DNA from: Halarsenatibacter silvermanii
Lineage (GTDB): Bacteria > Bacillota > Halanaerobiia > Halanaerobiales > Halarsenatibacteraceae
Length of the DNA stretch: 40,213 nt
Direction of reading: 5' to 3'
NCBI RefSeq assembly: GCF_900103135.1
Contig: NZ_FNGO01000022.1
Coordinates: 1-40,213 of the forward strand
The first letter of the stretch is position 1. Every line of letters starts with the position of its first letter. The position numbers and the translations under genes are program-made. Under the pieces are notes generated by a model. It was not told the DNA's origin. It saw nothing but the letters and a program-made list of their open reading frames with translations, and ran no database searches. This document shows, piece by piece, positions 1-8,717 of the stretch.

Positions 1-101
1 AAATTTTGCCTTTCATCACCGTCCATATAGTGGTGCTGATCCTGGTGGGAATAATTCCACAAATAACACTGTTATTGCCGGGACTTCTGGGGCTGAGCTG
101 A
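1..101 (+). CDS. TRAP transporter large permease (DctM-like), C-terminal end only
   Basis: The frame starting at base 3 is open from the window edge to TGA at 99-101 and encodes about 32 hydrophobic residues (ILPFITVHIVVLILVG, then IPQITLLLPGLLGLS). A final membrane helix followed by a P-Q-[IL]-[TS]-L-x-[IL]-P segment is typical of the C-terminus of TRAP large permeases. In that family the DctM subunit is the membrane channel of a sodium-driven importer fed by a periplasmic binding protein. It ends about 50 bases before the aconitase-X gene with no terminator between, so the transporter probably supplies the substrate of that enzyme or of the histidine pathway. Only the tail is visible, so the family call is moderate and the substrate unknown. 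Confidence 0.6.
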   Translation, partial: ILPFITVHIVVLILVGIIPQITLLLPGLLGLS

Positions 102-150
102 ATAATTTTTAGTGATAAGGTAATTAATACATCTGGAAAGGGAGGAAATA

Positions 151-1365
151 ATGAATTTAACTCGAGAAGAAAAAGCAATGCTGGAAGGTGAATATGGAGA
201 AGGCAAAGCCCTGGCAATGGAAATTCAAAAAGCTATAGGGGAAGCATTCGGGGCGGAAAAAATGGCCAAAATCAGCAAAGCTCATGTCGCTTTGAGCAAT
301 CAGGAAGCTGATCTCTGGTTTGCTGAGAAGATGTTAAAAAAAGGAGCTGAGTGTGAAATTCCCCCGACGGTAAACCCCCCCTATAATCTGGAGTATTTTC
401 AGGAGCAGGGCATTGAATTTACCGAAAAGGAAGTTGAAATAATAAACCGAACCAGAGATGCCTATAGAGATATTGGAGCAATATTAACCTATAATTGCAC
501 CCCCTATCTGGAAAAAAACATACCTGCTTTCGGTGAAGTTGTGGCTTTTTCTGAATCCAGTGCTACCCCCTATATCAATTCTGTCTACGGAGCCAGAACG
601 AACAGAGAATCCTCTCAAAGCGCTCTCTGTGCTGCGGTCACCGGCAGAACCCCGTTATATGGGCTTTTGCTGGAGGAGAATAGAAAAGGAGATGTGCTGG
701 TAGAGGTTGAAGCCGAGGTGAAGACCGATTTTGATTATCAGCTGCTGGGATATACTATTCCCGAAAAAATAGGTTATGAAGATATTATCCCTGTGCTCAC
801 CGGTCTGAATGATGATATAAGCGAGGAGAGCTTGATGAATTTCGGGGCTCAATTAAATACTTCGGGAGCGGTGTCGATGTATCACATAGTGGGGATAACT
901 CCGGAAGCAGATACACTTAAAAAAGCTTTTAAGGGAGGCGAGCCCGAAAAAAAGGTAGAAATTACGGCGGAGGATCTCTCCCGCACACATAAAAAAATGT
1001 CATCATCGGAAAGCGAAATAGAATTCGCGCTGATGGGATGTCCTCATCTCACAATAGAACAGGTAGGAAATATTGTTGATACTCTTGCAGGTCGCAGTTT
1101 TTCGGTGCCTTTCTGGATCTGCACTTCCAATATGACACGCAATCTGGCGGAAAAAATGGGTTATTTAGAAGAAATAGAGAGGGCAGGAGGCCATATAGTA
1201 ACTGAAACCTGTATAGATCAGCCCTGCTGGAAATTTTTGCGGGATAAAAAAGGCGTTACGAATTCTCCCAAATGCGCTTATTATACAAAAAGACGCGATC
1301 TGGAATTTGAAATAGTCGAACTGGAAAAATGTGTAGAAGCAGCAGTTGAGGGGGGATTACAATGA
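151..1365 (+). CDS. Aconitase X catalytic (large) subunit, probable cis-3-hydroxy-L-proline dehydratase
   Basis: 404 residues, the usual length for a stand-alone AcnX catalytic subunit (DUF521). The start is ATG after a GGGAGG site. Recognisable family blocks are NCTPYLEKNIPAFGEVVAFS (Cys116), then SSATPYINSVYGARTNRES, and a C-terminal ENxGYL/ETCIDQPCWKF stretch with further cysteines suited to an iron-sulfur cluster. Characterised bacterial AcnX enzymes dehydrate cis-3-hydroxy-L-proline; archaeal split forms are phosphomevalonate dehydratases. Here the gene overlaps the small subunit by 4 bases (ATGA) and sits between a TRAP permease and folate/histidine genes, which favours an amino-acid substrate. 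The link to a histidine operon is unusual, so the exact substrate is an inference. Confidence 0.82.
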   Translation: MNLTREEKAMLEGEYGEGKALAMEIQKAIGEAFGAEKMAKISKAHVALSNQEADLWFAEKMLKKGAECEIPPTVNPPYNLEYFQEQGIEFTEKEVEIINRTRDAYRDIGAILTYNCTPYLEKNIPAFGEVVAFSESSATPYINSVYGARTNRESSQSALCAAVTGRTPLYGLLLEENRKGDVLVEVEAEVKTDFDYQLLGYTIPEKIGYEDIIPVLTGLNDDISEESLMNFGAQLNTSGAVSMYHIVGITPEADTLKKAFKGGEPEKKVEITAEDLSRTHKKMSSSESEIEFALMGCPHLTIEQVGNIVDTLAGRSFSVPFWICTSNMTRNLAEKMGYLEEIERAGGHIVTETCIDQPCWKFLRDKKGVTNSPKCAYYTKRRDLEFEIVELEKCVEAAVEGGLQ

Positions 1366-1769
1366 ATAAGTTTAAATGTCGAGAAATTTCAGCAGGTCAG
1401 GCAGAAGGGGAAGTTCTCTTCTCCAGCAGCCCGCTTTGCTTTTATCTGGTGGAGCCGGCAGAAGGGATCGTTATAGAAGAAGGGCATGATCTGGAGGGAA
1501 AGGATATTTCGGGAAAAATTCTGGCTTTCCCCGGAGGGAAAGGAAGCTCGGTGGTCCAGGCTGACGGCTTATACCAGCTTATGATCGAAGACAATGCTCC
1601 TGCTGGTTTAATAATAAAAAATCCTGATACGGTCCTGGTGGCCACCTCCATCATAATGGAGATTCCACTCGTCGATCAGGTCGAAGAGGGATTTTATGCG
1701 GAGATCGAAGACAAAACCCAGATCAAACTGGATACTGAAAAAGAATATATAACACCTGTACCTTTATAA
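1362..1769 (+). CDS. Aconitase X swivel (small) subunit
   Basis: 135 residues, matching the DUF126/AcnX swivel domain. The signature is FPGGKGSS (about residues 56-63), followed by the hydrophobic core PAGLIIKNPDTVLVATSIIM and the IPLVD segment. In the family this swivelling beta-barrel closes over the Fe-S active site of the large subunit and supplies a catalytic serine. ATG overlaps the TGA of the large-subunit gene (ATGA), indicating translational coupling and a 1:1 complex. The next gene follows after 14 bases, so all are probably on one transcript. The split arrangement corresponds to type II AcnX enzymes rather than the fused type I form. Confidence 0.82.
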   Translation: MNKFKCREISAGQAEGEVLFSSSPLCFYLVEPAEGIVIEEGHDLEGKDISGKILAFPGGKGSSVVQADGLYQLMIEDNAPAGLIIKNPDTVLVATSIIMEIPLVDQVEEGFYAEIEDKTQIKLDTEKEYITPVPL

Positions 1770-1783
1770 GAAAGGAGATATAT

Positions 1784-2416
1784 ATGGATAGTTACAAAAA
1801 TCACAGCCTGGAGAGATTTGCTGAGGAGCTCGCCTCCGATAAGCCAGCGCCTGGAGGAGGTAGTTCCGCCGGTGTCAGCGGTGTCCTGGCAGCCTCTCTG
1901 CTCATGATGGTCATCGGAGTTTCTGAAGACAGCAGCGAGCTAAATGATCTCGCTGAAGAGCTGAATCAGGGGCAAAAACGAGCGCTGGAGCTGATCGATG
2001 AAGATGCTGAAAGCTTTGCAGAGGTCATGGAAGCCTTTCGTCTTCCTCAGGAAAGCGCCGAGGAAAACCAAAAAAGAAATAGAAAAATTCAGGCCGCCTT
2101 TCGCTCGGCAGCTTCTACTCCGCTGGAGATGTTAGAGCTGGCTGCGGATATAGCTGAGATAGCTGTTGAAGTGGCCAGAAAAGGAAATGACAATGCCATT
2201 ACAGATGCTGCTGCCGGCGTTTCAGCAGCAGATTCGGCGGCGGAGACGGCTTTTTTCAATGTGATGATCAACCTCGATTCTATAGAGGACGAAGAGTTCG
2301 TAGAACAAAAAGCTGAAAGAGCCCGGAAACTGCGAAAGAAAGCCGCAGAGAAAAAATCGGAAGTTATAGACCGGACCCGAAACAATATACAAACAATGGA
2401 GGGGATCGATCGATGA
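1784..2416 (+). CDS. fchA: Formiminotetrahydrofolate cyclodeaminase (methenyl-THF-forming)
   Basis: 210 residues, equal to the stand-alone cyclodeaminase domain (FTCD_C/FchA). The diagnostic N-terminal motif is KPAPGGGSSAGVSGVLAASL, followed by a helical bundle with VARKGNDNAITDAAAG. The enzyme converts 5-formimino-tetrahydrofolate to 5,10-methenyl-tetrahydrofolate and releases ammonia, completing the one-carbon step of histidine degradation. AAAGGAGATATAT precedes the ATG. It overlaps the formiminotransferase gene by 4 bases (ATGA at 2413-2416), so the two partners, which are fused into one protein in animals, are translationally coupled here. Some clostridial homologues are annotated as methenyl-THF cyclohydrolase, but the neighbour supports the cyclodeaminase reading. 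Confidence 0.88.
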   Translation: MDSYKNHSLERFAEELASDKPAPGGGSSAGVSGVLAASLLMMVIGVSEDSSELNDLAEELNQGQKRALELIDEDAESFAEVMEAFRLPQESAEENQKRNRKIQAAFRSAASTPLEMLELAADIAEIAVEVARKGNDNAITDAAAGVSAADSAAETAFFNVMINLDSIEDEEFVEQKAERARKLRKKAAEKKSEVIDRTRNNIQTMEGIDR

Positions 2417-3315
2417 AGAGAATAATGGAATGCGTGCCCAACTTCAGCGAGGGTCGGGATCCGGACAGAATTGAGAGGATAGAAAAACCTCTGCGGGACG
2501 CCGATGATGTTCTGGTGCTGGATTCTGCTCCCGATGAAGATCATAATAGACTGGTTGTCACCATGATAGGAAAGCCTGAAGCTTTAAAATCAGCCATGCT
2601 TAAGGCTATGGAGGCAGCCATAGCTGAAATAAATATGGAAGAACATTCCGGAGGCCATCCCCGCATGGGCGCGGTCGATGTTGTGCCCTTTACACCTGTG
2701 CGCAATGTGGAGATGGAAGAATGTGTGCAGGCGGCCAATGAACTGGCCAGCAGAGCAGCCGAAAAACTAGATCTGCCCATATATCTTTACGAGGAGGCAG
2801 CCACAAGTTCCGAACGTGAAAACCTGGCCCATATCAGAAAAGGTGAGTACGAAGGTTTTGAGGAGAAGATCAAAAAGCCCGAATGGGAGCCGGATTACGG
2901 TCCTCAGAGACTGCACGAAACAGCCGGCGCAACTGTGATAGGTGCCCGAATGCCGCTGGTGGCTTTCAATGTAAATCTCGACACAAAAGAGGTGGAGATA
3001 GCAAAGGAGATAGCCCGCAAAGTCCGTCATTCCGGCGGTGGACTGCGTTTTTGTAAAGCGATCGGTCTCAGCCTTGAAGATAAAGATATGGTCCAGGTGT
3101 CGATGAATATGACCGATTATACTCAGACCAGCCTTTACCAGAGTTTCGAGATGATCAAATTCGAAGCTGAGCGTTACGGGGTCGAAATTGCCGGCAGCGA
3201 ACTGATCGGACTGCTGCCAGCTCAGGCATTGTTCGATGTTGCCGACTATTATCTGGGGCTGGATGATTTCTCCCCCGGGCAAATTATGGAAAATCGTCTT
3301 CTGGAGGAGTTATAA
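2413..3315 (+). CDS. ftcD: Glutamate formiminotransferase
   Basis: 300 residues, the full length of a stand-alone formiminotransferase. It begins MKRIMECVPNFSEGRDPD, the characteristic start of the family, and carries EEHSGGHPRMGAVDVVPF, which contains the catalytic/folate-site histidine region, and RKVRHSGGGLRFCKAIGL in the C-terminal subdomain. It transfers the formimino group of N-formimino-L-glutamate to tetrahydrofolate, giving glutamate and 5-formimino-THF, which the upstream cyclodeaminase then processes. No HutF or HutG is seen in the window, so this is the outlet for formiminoglutamate. A GGAGG at its 3' end serves as the ribosome site for hutI. Confidence 0.93.
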   Translation: MKRIMECVPNFSEGRDPDRIERIEKPLRDADDVLVLDSAPDEDHNRLVVTMIGKPEALKSAMLKAMEAAIAEINMEEHSGGHPRMGAVDVVPFTPVRNVEMEECVQAANELASRAAEKLDLPIYLYEEAATSSERENLAHIRKGEYEGFEEKIKKPEWEPDYGPQRLHETAGATVIGARMPLVAFNVNLDTKEVEIAKEIARKVRHSGGGLRFCKAIGLSLEDKDMVQVSMNMTDYTQTSLYQSFEMIKFEAERYGVEIAGSELIGLLPAQALFDVADYYLGLDDFSPGQIMENRLLEEL

Positions 3316-3316
3316 A

Positions 3317-4555
3317 TTGAGTGAGATGATAATAGCTAATATCGGTGAGCTGGCCACCCCGCAGGGGACTGCCGCCCGGCGGGGTGAGGCCGTGAATGAG
3401 CTGAAGATTATTGAAAATGCAGCAGTTAAAATTAAGGATGAGAGGATTGAAAAAGCGGGACCGGAAGAAGAGATTATTCCCGGGAAAGATTCCTGTACCT
3501 GCCGGATCATCGATGCCCGGGGAAAGGCTGTGGTGCCGGGATTTGTAGATCCTCATACTCATTTTATTTTTGCCGGCAGTAGAGCTGATGAATTCAGCTG
3601 GCGTCTTCAGGGGGTATCTTACCAGGAAATAATGGCCAGGGGAGGCGGCATAGTCAATACCGTCGATGATACCCGCCAGGCTTCAGCCAGAAAGCTTTAC
3701 AGCCTGGGGAGAAAAAGGCTGGATAATATGCTCGATCTGGGCATCACCACAGTCGAAGGGAAAAGCGGTTATGGCCTCGACAAAGAGACGGAAATAAGAC
3801 AGCTGGAAGTCATGAAAGCTCTCAATAGAGATCATCCGGTCGATGTTGCTTCCACTTTCATGGGAGCTCATGCACTGCCGGCAGAATATGAAAACAGTTC
3901 AGATGAATTTATAGATTTTATGATAGAAGAAGTTCTGCCGGAAGTGGCAGATAAAAATCTGGCCGAATTTTGCGATGTCTTCTGCGAGGAAAAAGCTTTT
4001 TCTGTAGAGGAGAGCCGTAAAATGCTCGAGGCTGCTGAAAAAGCCGGGCTTGCTCCCAAAATACATGCTGACGAGATCACTCCCCTGGGTGGAGCCGAGC
4101 TGGCAGCCGAGGTAGGGGCGGTTTCTGCTGAACATCTTCTTAAAATCTCTCCGGCGGGCATTGAAGCCCTATCTGCTGAAGATGTGGTGGCGGTGCTGCT
4201 GCCCCTGACAGCTTTCAGCCTCCAGGAGGAATACGCTCCCGGCAGAAAAATGATAGATCAGAATGTTCCCGTGGCTCTGGCTACTGATTTTAATCCCGGC
4301 AGCTGCTATACTCAGTCACTGCCTCTTTTAATAGCGGCCGCCTGTCTTTACATGGATTTCACGCCCGCGGAAGCTTTAACTGCTGTCACCTTGAATGCAG
4401 CTGCTGCTTTGAACCGCGCGGAAGAAATCGGCTCTCTTGAAGCCGGCAAACAGGCTGACATGCTCATTCTCGATGCTCCCTCTTACAGGCATCTTCCCTA
4501 TCAGATAGGTACCAACCTGGTGGAGACGGTGATCAAAAAGGGTGAGCTAATTTAG
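3317..4555 (+). CDS. hutI: Imidazolonepropionase
   Basis: 412 residues from TTG at 3317, chosen because GGAGG at 3303-3307 lies 9 bases upstream; an in-frame ATG at 3326 is 18 bases away, and longer readings overlap ftcD by about 80 bases. An amidohydrolase-fold metal enzyme: metal motif DPHTHF (His80, His82), TFMGAHALP, KIHADEITPLGGAELA, VSAEHL and ALATDFNPGS follow in the order expected for HutI. It hydrolyses 4-imidazolone-5-propanoate to N-formimino-L-glutamate, the substrate of the gene just upstream. The gene ends the first operon segment and is followed by a large inverted repeat. Confidence 0.93.
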   Translation: MSEMIIANIGELATPQGTAARRGEAVNELKIIENAAVKIKDERIEKAGPEEEIIPGKDSCTCRIIDARGKAVVPGFVDPHTHFIFAGSRADEFSWRLQGVSYQEIMARGGGIVNTVDDTRQASARKLYSLGRKRLDNMLDLGITTVEGKSGYGLDKETEIRQLEVMKALNRDHPVDVASTFMGAHALPAEYENSSDEFIDFMIEEVLPEVADKNLAEFCDVFCEEKAFSVEESRKMLEAAEKAGLAPKIHADEITPLGGAELAAEVGAVSAEHLLKISPAGIEALSAEDVVAVLLPLTAFSLQEEYAPGRKMIDQNVPVALATDFNPGSCYTQSLPLLIAAACLYMDFTPAEALTAVTLNAAAALNRAEEIGSLEAGKQADMLILDAPSYRHLPYQIGTNLVETVIKKGELI

Positions 4556-4586
4556 GCAGAGCAGGTTATTGTTCTTCATGAGTTGG

Positions 4587-4692
4587 TTACAGGTGTGCTC
4601 GCCTGTTCTTCCGGTGATATTTTTCTAACCCATGAGTTTATTATTCCAAAATAGGAAAAATATCAGGTTCATCACAGCGAGCACACCTGTAA
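4587..4692. repeat. Large nested inverted repeat between hutI and hutU
   Basis: An outer perfect 16-bp inverted repeat (4587-4602 with 4677-4692; arm TTACAGGTGTGCTCGC) encloses a perfect 11-bp inner one (4615-4625 with 4655-4665; arm TGATATTTTTC), separated by near-symmetric internal loops of 12 and 11 bases and a 29-base apical loop. It fills most of the 260-base gap between hutI and hutU. No U-run follows the outer arm, so it is not a simple terminator. It may stabilise the hutI mRNA end, act as a cruciform, or be a small palindromic mobile element; no second copy was noticed in the window. Confidence 0.7.
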
Positions 4693-4815
4693 TGAGAGGA
4701 GTAGAGTTTTTTGAGTGGAAATGGCTCACCACTTCCCTGTGGTTCGGCCCTATTTATCAACATTATTCAGGCAAATTTGTATTAATTTTTTAAAAATATA
4801 AATGGGGGTTTTGAC

Positions 4816-6870
4816 ATGAAGCTTGAGGATATTAATTTAAAGGTTGATGAAGCCATGAAGGTGAAACTGCCGGCAGAACTGCCGGAACCCACAGAGTTCC
4901 GGGAAGATATTCGCCGGGCACCTAAAAGGGAGCTCAATCTTTCTCAAGAGGAAATGCAGCTGGCTTTAAAAAATGCCCTGCGCTATGTTCCGCCTGAGCT
5001 GCACGATGAGCTGGCTCCGGAATTTATGAATGAACTGCTGGAAAAAGGCAGAATTTACGGTTATCGTTATCGGCCCAATGGTCCCATCGAGGCCGGACCG
5101 GTAGATGAATACAAAGGCAATACCCTGGAAGGAAAAGCCCTGCAGTTTATGATCGACAACAACCTCGATTTCGATGTGGCCCTTTATCCCTATGAGCTGG
5201 TCACCTATGGTGAGACAGGCCAGGTCTGCCAGAACTGGATGCAGTACCGTCTGATAAAAAGATATCTGCAGGAGATGACAGAGGAGCAAACCCTGGTCGT
5301 TCATTCCGGGCATCCCCTGGGACTTTTTCCTTCCAAACCGGAAGCCCCGCGGGCTATCACCACCAATGCTCTGATGATTGGGATGTTCGATGATCCCGAT
5401 CATTTCAACAAAGCTGCCGCACTGGGAGTGGCCAACTATGGCCAGATGACCGCCGGAGGCTGGATGTATATAGGACCCCAGGGCATCGTGCACGGGACCT
5501 ATAACACGATTCTCAATGCCGGCCGCAAATTTTTGGGCAATGATCATGATGAGGATTTAAGCGGTCAGCTCTATGTGACATCCGGCCTGGGAGGTATGAG
5601 CGGTGCCCAGGCCAAAGCCATTGAAATTGCCGGCGGTGTGGGAGTTATAGCGGAAGTCGATAAGTCCCGCATAGATACCAGGTTAGAACAGAACTGGCTG
5701 GGCAAATGCTCCGATGACCTGGATGAGGTATTCCAGTGGGTAGCTGAATACCGCCGGAGCGGTGAAGCTGTATCCATAGGTTATTACGGCAATGTGGTCG
5801 AGCTTTTGGAGTATATCGTGGAAAGCGGTATAGATGTCGATCTGCTCTCCGATCAGACCTCCTGCCATGAAGCTTATTCGGGCGGTTATATACCCGCAGG
5901 TTATAGTTTTGAAAAAGCTCGAGAATTGCTCTCCGAAAATCCGGAAAAGTTTAAAGAAGAGGTCGATAGATCGCTGCGCCGGCATTACCGCTGCCTGGAT
6001 GAGATTGTGGACAGGGGTGCTTACTTCTTCGATTATGGCAACAGTTTTCTAAAAGCTGTCTACGATGCCGGTGTTAAGGAGATAGCCCTTGATCCGGAAA
6101 ATCCTGACAAGGGTTTTACCTTCCCTTCTTATGTGGAGGATATAATGGGTCCTGTCTGCTTTGATTACGGCTACGGTCCCTTCCGCTGGGTCTGTCTCAG
6201 CGACAAAAAAGAAGATCTGCGCAAAACGGACAGGGCAGCCATGGAATGCATCGATCCCGACCGCAGAGCTCAGGACTACGACAATTATCACTGGATAAAG
6301 GAGGCGGAGGAGAATGACCTGGTGGTCGGATCTCAGGCCCGCATCCTCTACGCCGATGGACCCGGACGGGTAAAGATAGCGCTGAAATTTAACGAGATGG
6401 TGAGAGAGGGCGAGATCGGCCCGATCATGCTGGGCAGAGACCATCACGACACCGGCGGTACCGACTCCCCCTTCCGGGAGACAGCCAATATTAAAGATGG
6501 CAGCAATATCATGGGTGAGATGTCAATCCACTGCTTTGCCGGAAACGCCGCCCGGGGCATGACGCTGGCAGTGCAGAGCAACGGCGGCGGTGTCGGAATC
6601 GGCAAATGTTTTAACAGCGGTTTCGGCCTGGTTTTGGACGGCAGCAGACGTGTCGATGAGATCATCAAATCTTCCGTCGACTGGGATGTGCACGGAGGTG
6701 TTGCCCGCCGTGCCTGGGCCCGCAACGAGAACGCTATCGAAACCATGATCGACTGGCAGGACAATAAAGAAGGGCTCGGTCACGCCACGCTGCCCTATCA
6801 GGCTGAAGAAAATTTTATTGAAAATGTAGTAGATGAACTGCTCAACAAAAGGGATATAAATCCAGAGTGA
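4816..6870 (+). CDS. hutU: Urocanate hydratase, long form
   Basis: 684 residues, clearly longer than the roughly 555-residue Bacillus/Pseudomonas enzyme and close to the long form found in animals and some anaerobes. Family blocks include GQMTAGGWMYIGPQGIVHGT, the NAD-binding GLGGMSGAQAKA, SDQTSCHEAYSGGYIPAG, and GRDHHDTGGTDSPFRET near the C-terminus. The enzyme uses tightly bound NAD+ as an electrophile to hydrate urocanate to imidazolonepropionate. It lies between hutI and hutH on the same strand but has its own 260-base leader, so separate transcription is possible. A hairpin follows at 6961-6987. The start ATG follows GGGGG. Confidence 0.95.
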   Translation: MKLEDINLKVDEAMKVKLPAELPEPTEFREDIRRAPKRELNLSQEEMQLALKNALRYVPPELHDELAPEFMNELLEKGRIYGYRYRPNGPIEAGPVDEYKGNTLEGKALQFMIDNNLDFDVALYPYELVTYGETGQVCQNWMQYRLIKRYLQEMTEEQTLVVHSGHPLGLFPSKPEAPRAITTNALMIGMFDDPDHFNKAAALGVANYGQMTAGGWMYIGPQGIVHGTYNTILNAGRKFLGNDHDEDLSGQLYVTSGLGGMSGAQAKAIEIAGGVGVIAEVDKSRIDTRLEQNWLGKCSDDLDEVFQWVAEYRRSGEAVSIGYYGNVVELLEYIVESGIDVDLLSDQTSCHEAYSGGYIPAGYSFEKARELLSENPEKFKEEVDRSLRRHYRCLDEIVDRGAYFFDYGNSFLKAVYDAGVKEIALDPENPDKGFTFPSYVEDIMGPVCFDYGYGPFRWVCLSDKKEDLRKTDRAAMECIDPDRRAQDYDNYHWIKEAEENDLVVGSQARILYADGPGRVKIALKFNEMVREGEIGPIMLGRDHHDTGGTDSPFRETANIKDGSNIMGEMSIHCFAGNAARGMTLAVQSNGGGVGIGKCFNSGFGLVLDGSRRVDEIIKSSVDWDVHGGVARRAWARNENAIETMIDWQDNKEGLGHATLPYQAEENFIENVVDELLNKRDINPE

Positions 6871-6960
6871 CGCTTATTCCGCATTTTCAGATGAGGAGAG
6901 ATCAGCGATGAGCAGATTCTCACTCCGCATATCGTCCAGTAAAATACTCATTGGAGACAG

Positions 6961-6990
6961 GGGATGGGGCTTTTAAGGCCGCATCCCTTT
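6961..6990 (+). terminator. Probable intrinsic terminator after hutU
   Basis: GGGATGGGGC...GCATCCC forms a stem of about 11 bp with one mismatch around a TTTTAA loop, followed by TTTATTGATTT. It lies 90 bases after the hutU stop and 57 bases before hutH. The T-run is short, so read-through into hutH is likely. The remaining bases of this 173-base gap show nothing clear. Confidence 0.5.
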
Positions 6991-7043
6991 ATTGATTTGA
7001 TACAACAGCACAGTAAAATCCGTAAATTTCAGGGGGGTTAGGT

Positions 7044-8573
7044 ATGATAAAGATCGATGGTCAGAAATTGAGCGTTGAGGAAGTGGTGCAGGTAGCCAGA
7101 GAGAATAAAAAGGTAACTCTTGCTGAAGCCGCAATCGAAGATGTAAAAAAAGCCCGACGGCAGGTGGAGAAAGTCGTTGAGGAAAACCGCATCTGCTATG
7201 GCCTCAACACAGGTTTTGGGCGTTTTAGCGATACCCGCATATCGCCCCAGGAAGTCCTGCAGCTGCAGGAAAATTTAATTCGAAGCCACGCTGTCGGCAC
7301 GGGTAAGCCTCTGTCCCGCGAGGTTGTGCGCGCGACCATGGTTTTGAGGATAAATGCGCTGGCCAAGGGACATTCGGGCATAAGACATAAGACGCTAAAA
7401 CTGCTGGTGGATATGCTAAACAAAGGAGTACATCCGGTGATGCCTGCCCAGGGCTCGCTGGGTGCAAGCGGTGATCTTGCTCCACTTGCTCATATGGCCC
7501 TGGTGCTCATGGGAGAAGGCAGAGCGAAAGTAGATGGTAAAGAGATGACCGGTAAAAAGGCTCTGGCCCGATGCGGTCTTTCCCCGGTCAAACTTGACAG
7601 CAAGGAAGGTCTGGCCCTTATAAATGGAACTCAGATGATGACAGCTTTTGCGGCGCTGTCTCTGGTCGATGCTCTCAATCTTCTGCAGCATGCCGATATC
7701 GCTCTGGGATTGACAATGGAGGGAGTGGAGGGGATCCTTGCCCCCTTTAAAAATGTCGTCCACGAGGTAAGACCTCATCCCGGACAGAGTCTGGTTGCCG
7801 CCAATCTTTACAATCTGCTCAAAGAGAGCTCTCTGGTCTTAGAAAAACAGGATGACAGAGTTCAGGATGCTTATTCTCTGCGCTGTGCTCCCCAGGTACA
7901 CGGGGCCAGCAGAGATGCTTATAACCATGTCAAAAAAACGATCAGCCGCGAGGTCAATTCCGCCACGGATAATCCCCTGCTTTTTCCTGATCGCGATGAA
8001 ATAATATCTGGGGGTAATTTTCACGGGCAGCCCCTCGCTCTGACCCTCGATTACCTGGCTATGGCTCTTTCAGAGATAGGAAATATCTCTGAGAGGAGGG
8101 TTTTTAGAATGTTAGATGGAACTTTAAACAATGATCTCCCCATGTTTTTGACAGAGCACGGGGGGTTGAACTCAGGTTATATGGTAGCTCAGTATACCTC
8201 GGCTTCTCTGGTCGGAGAAAATAAAATGCTGACCTCACCGGCTTCGACCGATTCTATCCCCACCTCTGCCAACCAGGAAGATCATGTCAGCATGGGAGCA
8301 GTCAGTGCCCGCAAATTAAAACGCATAGTCGAAAATCTCAGCAATATTATCGCGATAGAATTTGTAACAGCGGCTCAGGCAGTTGAGATGCGCACAGAAG
8401 ATCCAAAAAAGGAACTCGCTCCCGCCACATTCCTGGTTTTTCAGCGGATAAGAAAGATTGTGCCCAAAATGGAAAAGGATCGGGTACTTGCAGAGGATAT
8501 CGCCAGCATGAAGAAATTGATCGCCGAAGAGGAGATTCTTAATATCGTAAAAAATAAGATGGATTTTGCCTGA
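7044..8573 (+). CDS. hutH: Histidine ammonia-lyase
   Basis: 509 residues, the normal length. The MIO prosthetic group forms from Ala141-Ser142-Gly143 in GSLGASGDLAPLAH, which is intact. Other family blocks are the Tyr loop CYGLNTGFGRFSD near residue 53, RINALAKGHSGI, LINGTQMMTAF, VQDAYSLRCAPQVHGA, NSATDNPL and SANQEDHVSMG, in standard order. It deaminates L-histidine to trans-urocanate in the cytoplasm, the first step of the pathway whose later enzymes lie upstream. The ATG follows a GGGGGG-containing site. The gene is separated from the HesB-like gene by 144 bases in which no terminator or other clear signal was found. Confidence 0.96.
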   Translation: MIKIDGQKLSVEEVVQVARENKKVTLAEAAIEDVKKARRQVEKVVEENRICYGLNTGFGRFSDTRISPQEVLQLQENLIRSHAVGTGKPLSREVVRATMVLRINALAKGHSGIRHKTLKLLVDMLNKGVHPVMPAQGSLGASGDLAPLAHMALVLMGEGRAKVDGKEMTGKKALARCGLSPVKLDSKEGLALINGTQMMTAFAALSLVDALNLLQHADIALGLTMEGVEGILAPFKNVVHEVRPHPGQSLVAANLYNLLKESSLVLEKQDDRVQDAYSLRCAPQVHGASRDAYNHVKKTISREVNSATDNPLLFPDRDEIISGGNFHGQPLALTLDYLAMALSEIGNISERRVFRMLDGTLNNDLPMFLTEHGGLNSGYMVAQYTSASLVGENKMLTSPASTDSIPTSANQEDHVSMGAVSARKLKRIVENLSNIIAIEFVTAAQAVEMRTEDPKKELAPATFLVFQRIRKIVPKMEKDRVLAEDIASMKKLIAEEEILNIVKNKMDFA

Positions 8574-8717
8574 CTTAAATTCTTTCCACCCATTCTGCTT
8601 TTTAAGGTAAAATAATTGTAGGACGAGATTGGCAGCTGTTCCGGCAGGAAGGAATTTCCCGAGGAGATTAGAACTATAAAAAAAAGCATCTAAAATCATA
8701 TCTGGAGAGCAAAAACC

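Noticed and set aside
3236-3316. Extended hutI start inside ftcD
   Set aside because: The extra residues are not family-like and TTG 3317 has a well-spaced GGAGG.
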